Assembly: GCA_047495785.1 (NCBI GenBank)
Contig: JBLDXI010000019.1
Location: 3,100,001 to 3,164,000, forward strand
DNA: 64,000 bases
Direction of reading: 5' to 3'
From: Lepidodermella squamata
Taxonomy: Eukaryota; Gastrotricha
The notes below the pieces were generated by a model that searched no databases, was not told the DNA's origin, and saw nothing but the letters and a program-made list of their open reading frames with translations. A program made the translations under genes and the position numbers. Numbering within the stretch: position 1 is the stretch's first letter; each line of letters opens with the position of its first letter. Positions 19,882-32,039 of this stretch are shown in pieces.

Positions 19882-20435
19882 GAAAAAGCCGCGGACCTGC
19901 GCACATTTCGTAATTAGTAGCTCGTTTATGAGCCATTTCTACCTCGTCGGCAATTTTTTCCTTGTTTAGAATCAACGTCACGTTTTATTTACTCTCTTGA
20001 CCTGACCTTTTTCAGCGCTCGTGCTTGGATAGTTGTCTCATACCAGGCCAGTTGCATCCGTTGAAAGATCATACAAAATCAGTCGGAAGCAGCCTGGATT
20101 TTCTTGAATATTAAAAGGCTTTAAATTCTGCAGAAATTCAAATAATTCCTAATTTTTCGCGTATTTAGGGAAATTTCGAGTTTTCTTGTTGCTCTGTCAG
20201 ATTTTTGAAAATTGCGTTTTTTCGATATGTTAAGGAGGAATTTTCAAATTTCGCAATGTCTTGCGTTTCTTTTGCAACGCACGTTGCGAGTTGCGTTTTT
20301 GAAAAGCCGCGGACCTCGAAATTGGTAATTAGCGTTTTGTGTGTGCGCGGCGCGTGTGCCATTTTATCTCGTCGGCAATTTTTTGGTTCTCTCAACGCCG
20401 TTTTCATTACACAAATTACTCTCTTGACCTGACCT
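19882..20435. promoter_or_regulatory. Duplicated putative enhancer module
   Basis: Two copies, 19882-20008 and 20301-20435, share the same ordered blocks: AAAAGCCGCGGACCT, GTAATTAG, CTCGTCGGCAATTTTTT and ACTCTCTTGACCTGACCT. Spacers between blocks have diverged. GTAATTAG is a homeodomain-type core. TTGACCTGACCT holds two overlapping AGGTCA nuclear-receptor half-sites on the complementary strand. The copies lie 0.7-1.3 kb upstream of the EGF-gene start, and conserved blocks with diverged spacers fit a duplicated control element. Confidence 0.5.
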
Positions 20436-21141
20436 GACTTGCGTATCGCGCGATATTATTGCTTCTTAGACGCGTGTGTTCGCGGTATAATGAATAAATG
20501 TGTTAAGCTTGTCACAACAAATACCTCGCTGTATCTGATGTTGAATGTTTTGTTGTTATTTGTTGATTATTATTTTATTCATTAGTACCCACTTAACTAC
20601 GAGAGCAAGTTTTCTCATTATTTCACTGCCGCAACAGCAGCAGGTGCAAGTATAGGAAGTATGGGGGTTTAGCAGAAATAAATTTCGATGGCTTAAAACC
20701 AGTCACTGCCAAGTTTTTTTCTGAAAAAATGCACTCAGCTAACACGCGTTTAGATTTGTAGTAGTTAGCAATACAACTGGCTTGGCACGTGCGTTTGCTT
20801 AGCCATTTTTTGCGCGTTGTTCTCATTCGTTTTTTCCACTCCAACCATGGAAAGGCTTTGCCACCTATATTATTTTTATTATTATTATCAGATATCATAG
20901 CCGCTCTTTGCCATCGAGATGCCGCGCAGTTGACAATGCACTTGCTTCTTCTTGTCGCATTTTTTTCGTCCTTATGTTTGACAATTAGTAATAATAGTAT
21001 TGATGCGACACGTGTTTTTTCGATGTTAACACGTCTGTTCCTTTGTATCGACATGTTGTAGATTTGTTAACGGCTTTTAATGATGAAAAATCGGGTTCGA
21101 ACTACGATATCGTCTAAAATCAATTGGAAATTATTCGGAAA

Positions 21142-24100
21142 ATGAGAATTAAACTCAACTTCGTCCTACTCTTCCTCCTCGTCAATGTTGGCTCAATTGT
21201 CTGGTAAGTTCACAGGATATTTCATGTAATCGTTTAATTTAGATTTTATTCAACATTAATTGCAAACATTTGAGGTCTGCCTCGTTTTTTATCCCAAAAT
21301 TCAATCATTTTTGGCGGTTTTGGAGAAATAATCGGAATCTTAAAAATTTTAGAATTATTCGTTATTGGCGTTCAGGCCGTTTTAGCGATTTTCCGATAAA
21401 TTCATTGGTATTGCCACAAATTTCCCAGACCCTAAAATTGCGGCAAATGTCGCTTCGAATTTTCCAAATTTGTTCGAACATTCGATTTTTAGAAATTATA
21501 TTCTTTTTCGGCCAACTTTTTTTCAAATTTCGGATAAACTTACAATATTTTTTATTCTTAGGGCTCTGAAATTGTCATCAAATCCTGACGAATGCTACCT
21601 GAACGAATTGAAGGAGTACGAAGCGGAGCAATGCACGCCGATGTGTCTGAACATATCGATTCCAATACTGCAACGATCGGCCAACAAATTCAAGGCGTGG
21701 ATGCTGCGCCTCGGTGGCACCACGGTGAAAGAACGCGGCTCCGACGAGTGTCCGATGCAGTGCAAACACGTGAAAAACTACGCTCAGGTGTGCTGCGACG
21801 GCTACGACCGGCCTAAAGACGTCGCTGATGGGCCTTGTCTAGGTAAAACATGGCTTCAAGTTTTTTAGCTCTACATCTTTTAGTAGGATAAATCGGGGTT
21901 CGGGGTTAGCATGGGGAAATTTGCAATTTTAAAATTTACGTTTTTTCGCACAATTTGGGCAGATCTGCCGAGGAAGAACTGCTAAAAATTTGAAAAATTG
22001 TTAATTGCAAAAAATTTGAGATTTTTCGCTATTTGATGAATTTTGATCTTCGATATTATCCTCAAAAACTGTTTTTTTCATTTTTCTTTTTTTTCTTACA
22101 TTTTAAGACAAAAGTCTTTATTTTCAGAAATTAACTTTCCTGAGATCCGTTCTCTCTTCGCCATTTGAAATTCTCAATTTTTTCAAAATCTAAAATAGAT
22201 ATGATTTTAAAATTCGAAATAACTCGATTTTCGATTTCTGATCATACTGCCGCCGCCGTTCAAAAATTCGAAAAACTGAGCAATTTTCAACACAATTGTT
22301 GCTTCCTTGAAAATTGCGATTTCGCAATAAAAAACACAACCCAGTAGGTAATCAATGACGCTCTGCACACTGGTTACCGCTTAACCGGCGAAAAATATAT
22401 TTTTTAATTCATTTCTAAAATCGCAGATTCCGAAAATCACATTTTTAACTAAAAATTCTGCAATATACATTTTTTAAGTAATTTAGGACCAGTTTTCGAC
22501 CGGTTTGACTTGAAATAAAAATTTGGAAAATTCACCAAAATTTGCGGCTCAAAAAGTTGATAGACCTGTTTTCAGCGTTCTAGAATGATTTTTAAGAATG
22601 GTGACCATTGTCTCGAATGAAAAAAAAACAATTTTTAATTATTTGTGAACGACGACGCCCGTATGATGCGTGGAGGTGTAATAGTGTAGAATTTTCAAAC
22701 GAAATTTTTTTAAAATGTTGAAATTTCTCATTTCCTCTAGACGTTAACGAATGCGAATTGGAGCGATTGAACGCGCCGTACGGGAATTTGACATACCCCC
22801 TCTGCAACTACGATCTCAACTACATGTGCGTGAACGTGCCGAAAACGTACCGATGCGACTGCAAGCCCGGCTACGTGCGCAACGCCCTCGCCGAGGTCGG
22901 CTGCGTCGACATGGACGAGTGCCTGGACCGCGCTTGCGGCGACGCGCAGTGCGAAAACACGGTCGGGTCTTACCGCTGCTTCTGCCCCGACGGGTATAAA
23001 CTCGATCATCGAGTGGTCGACGCCGAGCGCAATGTGACGCGGCTCGATTGCGTCGATATCGACGAGTGCAACGATGCGGATCGGCCGCCGGCCTGCACCG
23101 ATGCGAACACGGTGTGCGTGAACGCGCTCGGGTCTTACACGTGCCAATGCGCGCCGGGCTACACGCTGGCTTCTGATGGCAACTATTGCAAGGGTTAACT
23201 GATTTTTACATTTCTTTCGAAATTTATTACTGGGGAATTTCATAAAAAAATTCGAAATTTCCATAATTTTTTACTTAAATTTTGAGATGGCCAGCTGAGT
23301 TGAACCCACATTTTCTGGTTATTGAATTTCCTCAAGAAAAATTTATTAATTTCACGAATTTTTAGATCGCAGTCAAAATTCAACTCTCAAATTTCATGTT
23401 GAATTTTTCGAGACTTGGTCTGTCCTTCTAGTGGGTACTCCAGCTTAATAATACGTCAGGATAATTCATATTTTTTCGACTAACTGAGGCCCAAGTTTTG
23501 AAGAACGATTCATAGGTATTTTTGTAACGGAATTACTCGAAAAAGCCACTCTTAAAATGAAAGCTGGGTTACGTTTAATTACATTTTGAATTTCGATTTC
23601 GATTAATTGGCAAAATTCCTCTAACAATTTAAAACAAGGCGGAAAATAATTTTACTTTCACGCGGTTAATCAATTTCTTCGATCTCGTGGCCATCTTCAT
23701 TTCAGTGACGAATGTCTGATCATGTGACGAATAATATGTGGGCGGACCCAGGGCTGAGCCGATTTTTTGCCCGAGCCTCGGGGAACTATGAATACGAATT
23801 TTTTTCAATTAAGCCCGACCTCGGCATCAAAACTATAGTAAGTCGAACCCGTTAATTAAGTTGGCTCCTTTTGTCGTCAGTGTTTTTGGGCAAAAAATCG
23901 GGGCGCCCGTCAACATGTACGCCACGGGGTCTGAATAATAATTTTTCGACAGCAAAAATCATAACAGTCATTTGAAAATCAGGGATAAATGCGCGTTGAG
24001 AGTGATATTTGTCGATTAGCCTACTTGAAATAATAATGTGAGCTTCTGACATATAACGCCGAAGTCGGAAACCATTGTTATTTAGTGTGGGACTGTCAGA

Positions 24101-27100
24101 TTTGAAAGTCGTGCATTTATCAATAATATTCTTTTAAAATAGCTCAGCTTTATTCAGATTTTCGGAAAATCGTCCAAATATTTACATTCGATTGAATCTT
24201 CTTCAGAATTTCCCTACAGCTTTGCGGAATCATTCCGGTGCTTTTATTGCCTTAATTTATATAGGATAGATTATAGAAAATATCATATGTACTATGTACC
24301 TATTAATGATGACGTTCCTGTTTTTTTTTAATTTTAAAAATAGACATTGATGAGTGCGCTCGCGATGCGCCGTGCACGAACGCGTTCTGCGAGAACACGG
24401 CCGGTTCGTACCAGTGCAACTGCAAGCCGGGCTATGCTAAAAACATGACACTGTCGCCTCATGACAACAACACGTGCCACGGTATGTTATAGTCACTTGA
24501 TTATGCAATTGTGCCCATCTAATATTACCTGTCTTTGATTCATAAAACAATTTTCTACCATTAAACTACAGAATTACTGAAATTTATAAACAATTAATTC
24601 GAAAACTTGGGTAATTATTTCGAATTCACAACATTCAGTTAATCGGTAGTTTGCGCGAATCGTTTTTTTTTACAGATTTTGATGTTTATGCTACAGATGA
24701 ATCCGACCCTGCTCAAGTCTAAGTGAGAATTCAATGTAGTTTAAACCGATTCGTTAACGTGGAAGCGCTTTAATAATTGTGAGGAAAATTTCGAAAATTC
24801 GAAGAAAATGGTGCTCATAGCTCTCAAAATCACGTTTCGGTACACCATTTCGCCGATCTCAATGTGCGCCTCTAACTCACTGCCTGCGAGTCAGCGTGCA
24901 ATATTTCAGCTTTTCGATATTAATGAGAATGCTGATATCACTGCTGAGCTGATTTCGTCCCTGTTTTTTGGCCGAACGCCAGCCGTAAAACGACGGCGGT
25001 TTGAAGTGACGCTATAATGAGGCCGAGGTTGAAGAGTAATGGCCACTCGTTTCGTAACTATTGAGCAATAAAAATCCGACAACCAAAAATGTGAGTAAAA
25101 CCTTCCGACTTGATTTTTCATATTTTCAAAAAATTACAGTTTAAAAGTGACTACTGGGATCGCCATAAATCTTTCACTAATAAAGTTCTGCCGGTTCAGT
25201 GGCCAAAATAGAGTGCCCCTATGGTGAAATCGAACTCGGGAAAATCGAGAAAAATCGATATTTTCATGTCGGGTGATATAAGTCACATTTTTGTTTGTCG
25301 GATGGAAAATGTCACACCCATTAAAAGTATAGGTTTATTAATCAATCTAATCAGTAATTACTGCTATCTAGGAAATTTTCAGTCGTAATTTTTGGATACC
25401 AGATTATCAGAATTTTTCTCAATTGATTTCTTTCATCTGAATAAGATTAGTCAGTAGTACTTCATGCAAGGCACGAATTTGATCCTACAAATGTTGTATT
25501 GCTTGTGAGCTCCAAATTTCGAATTTTCGCAATGAAAGAGCTACTAAAATGATTGAGCCCTTGGCCGACTGATAAATAAAATCGCAGTGACAGTTGCTTC
25601 CCCTATTGGTGCCAATTTGAGAAACTACTTCGCAGAGATCGGTTAGCTCTGAGCCCAAAATTGCTGTAGAAAGGGCGACGTTGGACTCGCAGTTATCAGT
25701 TGCTTGACAAAATGGACGAAACACAGTCAATTGGAAAGATTGACAGAATCTTCAGGGCAAACATGAGATCCTCTAATTTTTCGGAAATCTTCTCGGAATC
25801 GATTTCGTGTTTTTGAAAAATTGTAGTTCTGAGCGGAAAATTCGAGTAATTTCATGCAAGGTCTGTCACGCGTTCGTTTTTCACTTCTTTCCTATCCTCA
25901 AAAGCAACACCAGCTGCGTTGAATTTCGGCGATTCCTCGACAAATTGGTCGTTTGTTGCTTTATTCAATGGCAGTTAACGATTTCGTGGGTTTCATGGTT
26001 TGGTTGTATCGGCGACGCTCGCATTGCCTGAAATGAGCTCGGACGCCTTGAGCTTCGGCCAGCAAAGGCCTCAGTTCGATGATGATTGTTGAGGAAAGCA
26101 TTCGCGGCGACCCAGATAAAAGCCGATAGGCCTAAATCCCAAATCGCATTTTACGATCAAATTCGTAGATAAGGCCTAACACGACCCTAGATGAATTTAG
26201 GATTTGAAATTGAAATCAAGGCCTAGGTTTAGATATCTTCAGGTTTAGACATCGTAAGCTTCAATTTACTACAAACTAGTGAGACGGCGACGCTCTTGAG
26301 CGAGTTGATCAACCAGGGCCTTCTTAGCGGGCTTCGGATCATCGTCTTTTTTTCATTCGAAAGACGTGAGCTGTAAGGAAACAAGAAAAAACGACTTCGT
26401 GTCCTTGAATCAGTTGCTGGAAAAATTTAATAGAAATGGAATAAAAATCACTTACCTTACCGAGATGGGAATCGGTCAAAATCTTTGACCCAGGCCCGGG
26501 GTCGGAGAGCTTTGGCCCGAAAAAGAGCCGACCGACGTATTAGGGAAATTTGAATTTAATGTTTCCACATAAATATTCGAGTTGGAATTTGGAAATATTT
26601 GAATTTCATCACTGCGAGATACTCTTTTAATTATTGTTTCTTGTGTTTTTCTTCGTAGACATTGACGAGTGTTTGACCAGCAATTTTGAATGCGCTGCCA
26701 ATTTGACGTGCTTCAACGCGATCGGGTCCTACGCATGTGTGCCCGTCTGCCCGATCGGCTTTCAACGACATGAGAGATACGGCTGCATCGGTAAGCATCA
26801 ATTCGTTTCCTTCCTTGTTTTTATATAAAATCTTGAAAAATTCGAATTAAAAAAATCGGGAAAATATTCAACAATTATTTTTTCATTTGAAATGTTTTTG
26901 AAGAGAACATTTTTGCTATCATTGTTGAATTGATAAATTCTTTACCCTCTCGCAATTGGATTATTTTATAATTTTTCTGATATTTTTGACCCATCGAGTT
27001 TTTATTAGCACCTAATTGAAACCAATCCTTAATTAATTTTTTGTATAATATACCTAAATGTTTTGTTTAACATCGCTATTTTTTGTGTTTCCGTTTTTAG

Positions 27101-29062
27101 ACATCAACGAGTGCTCGATGGCCGGCCTGAACAATTGCTCACATTACTGCCACAACGAGCGCGGCAATTACTCGTGCTCGTGCCCGATGATGTACTCGTT
27201 GGGACCCGATCAAGTCACTTGTTTATGTAAGCCAGCTTCATACGTTTCAACATTTTCTGCCGTGAAAGTAAAAAGAAAACCGGCTAGAAGAGTTTTATCC
27301 CCTGCATTTCTATATTCTGAATGCAAGTTGCTCATTCAAAAGTTGGTCTAGTGGCGAATATTTTTAGACACTAGCACTACCGAATTTCAACACTCGGCCC
27401 AAATTATGCACAAATTTTGACAAAATTTGCTGAATTTTACTACAATTTTTCTATGTATGATGATTCATCAAAAAATTCCGATTTTTTGAAAACGCTGCTG
27501 AACCCTTATTGATTGGTCTGTTTTTAAATCAGCGGATTCAAAGAAAATCAGGAGAATAATAAAACAGAGGCTACTACTAGATTCAGCTAAACCTTGAAAA
27601 ATTGCGAAACAAATTTCTTTGCGAATTTTGAAGTTCGGAAAATTTGAAGAGCTGACTTCACTTTGAAAAGTCGACGAAATTTTTTAAATCTATGCTGTTA
27701 ATTATGGAATTCTTATTCAGTTTATACCGTTTTTTATACTGATTTTTTACCCGTTTGTTCCCTGTCTATAATCAAGATGTTACCCGGAAAAGTGAGCCCC
27801 GTTTTTAATTTACCTTCAAATTTTAACGCTTCACCTATAATTTTTCTTTACATGTTACATCGTGGGTGCTTATATTATTTCCCGCTTATATTTATATAAT
27901 TTTTAAGCTGACTTTATTCCTCATTTCCGCAATTTTCTCCGGCTTTGCTTTTTTAATTCAAAATTTCACACATGTTAATTGATCTCGGAAAATTTGGATA
28001 AATATTTGTAAAAACAATTTAGAATTTTTTTAATTTTTTCTTTAATTTGTTTGCACAGATGGCTACCTGGGCGATGAAGTGATAATTCTGCTCATCATCG
28101 CGCTGTCCATCGCCAGTTTCATCGCCATCATCTGCGTGTGCATGTGCGCGAGCCGGCTGTTCCAGGCGCGGAGTCACCGCCGCCACGGCTACCGCTACGC
28201 CGCCTCCGCCTCGCCCAACGCCTCGTCGACGGCCTCGTCATCAGGCGGCGCATCCGCCATATCATACACCCAGCCACACAACAGCAAAAAAATCATTGTC
28301 AAAAATCACGCATCGATGAAAAAACCGTCGAATTTACTACTGACGAGGTGTAACGTTAATTGCACGAGTGATAAAGGCTTCACGATTTCACCGCGGTCCA
28401 CGCCGATGGATAACTCGCAGGGCTCGACGCAGTACTCGTTGAATTCGAGCGACAACGACTACGCGCCTGAGTACCCGAGCCAGATTGCGCACAATTTACC
28501 GCAGATTTTGATAAAAAATGATCATTTGAGTCACGATAATAACAACTGCGACTGCCGAGCGTATGCCCATGGCGGGGCGACGCTACGGCGCGGTAATCAG
28601 CACCACCACCACAACCAACAACCCATCACCTCAATTCACTACAACACGTTGTATCAAAAACCGGCGATTAGCAACAGTGGGACGTTGAAATCGAATCGGG
28701 TTCAAATCCCAGTTTTACCACCAGCGTTGGTCGTGTCGAATTACGACAATGAGGAGGAGGGCGATAATGATAATAATGACGACCCAACTGCGTATTTAAG
28801 TAATCGGCTGAGCCAGAGCAGTAGTGTCCACGATCGGTTTATTTCTGGCTCGTCGCTCGGCCGGTTCAGTAATAGCAATAGTCAGGTGCCGGCGAGCAGT
28901 AGAATCGGCGGGCCGCAGCAGCAGCCGTTGGTGCATCATCAGCATTTTCCGACGACGAATTTTGTCATTCCATCGACGCCGGATAACTTGTCACGAAGGT
29001 TTGTCGAGAGGAAATTGAAGAAGAATAATTTAATCATTCGGCAAATTGACTTCACAATTTGA
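21142..29062 (+). CDS. Type I membrane protein with six calcium-binding EGF modules
   Basis: Seven exons: 21142-21203, 21562-21842, 22741-23193, 24344-24481, 26659-26790, 27101-27226, 28059-29062, giving 731 residues. Residues 1-22 are a signal peptide. About 23-114 form a Cys-rich module. Six EGF-like modules start at D(V/I/M)(N/D)EC: three in exon 3 and one each in exons 4-6. Residues 405-428 are a hydrophobic TM segment, followed by CVCMCASRLF and a tail of about 300 residues rich in Ser, Asn and His. Introns around the EGF exons are all phase 1, the classic shuffling pattern. EGF_CA modules bind Ca2+ and mediate adhesion or receptor contacts at the cell surface. The C-terminus DFTI fits a class II PDZ ligand (inference). 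Donor of exon 3 is GTTAAC, weak but phase-consistent. Exons are much more GC-rich than introns. I recognise no specific orthologue. Confidence 0.85.
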
Positions 29063-31186
29063 ACTTGTAGCCCCACAGTTTTGCTAGTTTTTACCCTTTT
29101 ATCTGTTTTCCACTCAATAATTACGAGAGAAATATTTTATTAGAGTAGTTTGGATATTTCAATTTCGCGAAATTTCAAAACTTATTTAGTGGCCTTTAAT
29201 TCTAGGAATTCAAAGAATTTTCTGGTTTTTTTCTTGCGAAAATTTGATATTATTTAATGAACTAAAAATATTAAAATTATTAAATTATTGTGAATTCATA
29301 GATATATATTTTCATTAAATTGACCTACGAGTTGAAGTGCGGGAAATTAAAATTCGGAAATTAATCGGGAAATATCGAAAAATGTATTTTTCACCCTGAA
29401 CCCGTGAATTTAGGGTTCCAACTCTAACTTGGGAATAGATTCCCAAAGCTTTGCTTATTCAAAGTCCACTCCTCACTGGAGTGTCAATTTTTTTATAATT
29501 CCTAACCGATAAATACGCTTGCGGTTTGCGAATTTTACTTTACTTTTACTTTACAGTCTGCAGAACCGATATCGATTTCAGCTATCGGTTTTAGAAATCA
29601 GTGATTATTTCGATATCTAACCACCTGGAAGCCAACATTAATGATCTTTCTTCATGACCTGGGCGTCTTCGTATGTAGCTTAAAATACAAAATCTCAGGT
29701 TCCGGGATGGCACTGGTGTCGATGAAGAATCGGCGAAATCGCGAATAATGGGAAAATGGGAATAGTGCTGGAACCTGATTTTGAGCCGTGAAAATATATA
29801 GACCCATATTTTAGGGGAACCAATATACCAATGGCGGATCCTAATATCAAAACTTGAATCTGTATCAAGATAAATTTTTGAAGAATTTTTAAAATCCTGC
29901 TCTGAGCTTACTAATCATGAAATTCCCGATAATTTGAATTAATAGACGAATCTCAAATTATTAGCTATTCGGTTCCGATGAAAATTAAAAGTAAGATTCT
30001 GTTCTTTGGTGAATTTCTCTCCGTTATTTGCTCAACTTGGGAAAATATTTCAAGATTTTCAATGAATCTTTATTGGTTTTTTTTTATTTTTTTATTTTCA
30101 TTTGTAGGCCCGTTTTGTTGCCCCGCTACGCGTGTACGGACGACGAGAGTCCAATCGTGGCGCTGCTAGACGACGACGAGCCGAACACTGGGCTCCTGTG
30201 ACAAGTTGGCATCCATCTTCTATTCAGTATTTCCCCAAATTATTCCGAGATGATGATGATGATGAAAAATTCCTTGTTCTACTCAACAATAAATCTTACC
30301 GCATATACTTATCGTAATTATTATTGTAAATTTCACCGTTTTTTCGCACTTTTTTCGACTCGTGTTTTGTTGATCAAGCAGCGATAAAAAATATTGACAA
30401 GAGATGTGTTTGATGGCGATAATTGACCGAAATTACCTGTGTGAACAAAATAATTTTTCTGTTTCAATTTTGCGCCATGCGCTTTTTATACGGATATATG
30501 TAGATTGATAACGACAACGGCGATAAAAAATGACCCGCTTCTTCTTCTTCTTCTTCTCAGTTACATCCGGCTGCGCTTGATAAATAATAATTAATAATAA
30601 TAATAAATGAATTATTATAATAATTTAATTGTTAGCTATATCGAAATTCCGACCCCGTTGTACTACTTATATGAAAAGTCTTAGTTGAAATTATTGACAG
30701 TTTTGTTTCATTTTGTTGGGTATGATTTTGCGTTCCGTTATTTAGAACGAGTCGAAAAAATTCAGTCGTGAATAATTATTCAATTTTTTTGTTGCTAATT
30801 ATTTTCTAGAAAGTATGCATATAATAAGACTGAGGTATGATGATCGATGATTATTATTGTTTTTACACTATGAATAGTATTAATTTCGACTGAGATCGCG
30901 GCAGCGTGTGAGAGGTCATGCGCGTCTTATTGTGGCAAAAGTATAATTATCATTCTTAAAAAATAGATTGAAATTAGTTATTTCGAACACGATTGCGAAT
31001 TGTGATGAGAGTTTGACATCAATAAAAATGACAAAACATGAACAAGATCGTCTTCTCTGTTGTCGTTCGTGAAGTTCCTTCAAGAAAATATCCCGGAAAC
31101 CGGTGGTTTCGATAATGGATTTCGATAGTTTGGCCGGAAAAGTAACATTGTCGCCGATTTTATATCACATTTTTTCAGGATGCAAA
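29063..31186. other. 3' flank of the EGF gene
   Basis: Probable 3' UTR and intergenic DNA, with a possible poly(A) signal near 31021 (CAATAAAAATG). It contains repeat copy 2 at 29561-29620, a CTT microsatellite at 30541-30558 and AAT runs near 30590. An acceptor-like TTTGTAG at 30102-30108 precedes a CG-rich 60-base open stretch that might be an alternative last exon. I could not confirm this. Confidence 0.35.
29561..29620. repeat. Dispersed 60-bp repeat, copy 2
   Basis: Matches 16645-16705 in the same orientation (GATATCGATTTC, TAGAAATCAGTGATT). See the entry at 16645. Confidence 0.5.
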
Positions 31187-31515
31187 CTTTCATACATATT
31201 TATATATGACAAAATCGCCTTTCATACATATTTTTTCATTTAATTCGAGCTGGAAGCGTAATAAAAATGATAGCGGACTAGTTTTCAGTTTTTAAAAACA
31301 ACACACGGGGTTCCGAAAACCTAGCCAATTTTTTTCCGCTTGAAATAGTTATTGGCGAAGTGCAAGGGCCCTAAAATCGAACTTTGAGAAAACTTGAAAA
31401 TCGACCTAAGCCTAACCGTAACCGTAACTCTTATTCGCGGTTTTCGTGAAAAGCACTATTTTATGAAAAAATATGTATGAAAGGTGATTTTGTCATACAT
31501 AAACTTGTATGAAAG
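31187..31515. mobile_element. 329-bp TIR-type element, copy 2 of the family
   Basis: Inverted arms of 53 bases at 31187-31239 and 31463-31515 (CTTTCATACATATTTATATA..., ending in TACATATTTTTTCAT) with about four mismatches. The middle shares CTAAGCCTAACCGTAAC and AAAATCGACCTAAG with the copy at 16818-17200 in reverse orientation. Length, long TIRs and no coding content fit a MITE. Confidence 0.7.
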
Positions 31516-31757
31516 GTAACAATTATTATGTAAAAAATAACTCTTCGTTTATTTTTGCTTTCTTCCAATGTTAAGTCACTGGGTTATAAGCTAAAGCAGA
31601 CATTTCTCAGAATTCGAAAAAGTAGTCTCTAGTTTAGATCGATAGGATTTACCGGCTGATTGATTTTCGATTTTTTGGGCGTAATCTCGGAATTTTGGGA
31701 TTGGAATTTTGGGAAGTTCTTCAAATATAACTAAATTTTGGCGATTCAATTAGCCAG

Positions 31758-32030
31758 CGTGGGGAACACTAGCCTAGTGGATAGGGAAGCTAGCCTATGT
31801 GCATGAGGCCGTGGGTTCAACGCCCGCTGAGGTCGCCCGACGGTGGTTTAGCAATCCACTGGTGAGTAAAAAGATCGAGTTCAAATCGAAAAAATTGCTC
31901 GAGGCTCTCTGGGGCTAGAAATACGGGATGTATGCTCTAGAAGAGGGCGTAGGGTTCTTGTGTCGTGGCCCAGGATAGCGTCGTGGGGTCGCGGTCCTCC
32001 CTCAACACTGGCGTCGTCATAGACAATAAT
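31758..32030 (+). mobile_element. tRNA-derived SINE-like element
   Basis: The head folds like part of a tRNA. TAGC...GCTA form a D stem around CTAGTGGATAGG (A-box TAGCCTAGTGG). GTGGG-TTCAACG-CCCGC forms a five-pair T arm with a seven-base loop (B-box GGTTCAACGCC). The anticodon and acceptor stems do not close, so this is not a tRNA gene. The tail from about 31850 contains GTCGCGGTCCTCCCTCAACA, similar to the tail of the second SINE-like element at 42890-43190. Confidence 0.55.
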
Positions 32031-32039
32031 GTTACAGAT

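Noticed and set aside
20623-21061. 143-codon minus frame and 90-codon plus frame just upstream of the EGF gene
   Set aside because: They overlap each other on opposite strands, show no domain or proper signal peptide, and lie in the putative promoter.
22737-23264. 175-codon minus-strand frame opposite EGF exon 3
   Set aside because: It is antisense to a strongly supported GC-rich EGF exon. Its Arg/Val/Ala-rich text is what the complement of Cys/Asp/Gly codons gives.
31750-31850. Functional tRNA gene
   Set aside because: D and T arms fold but the acceptor and anticodon stems do not, and a long SINE-like tail follows.
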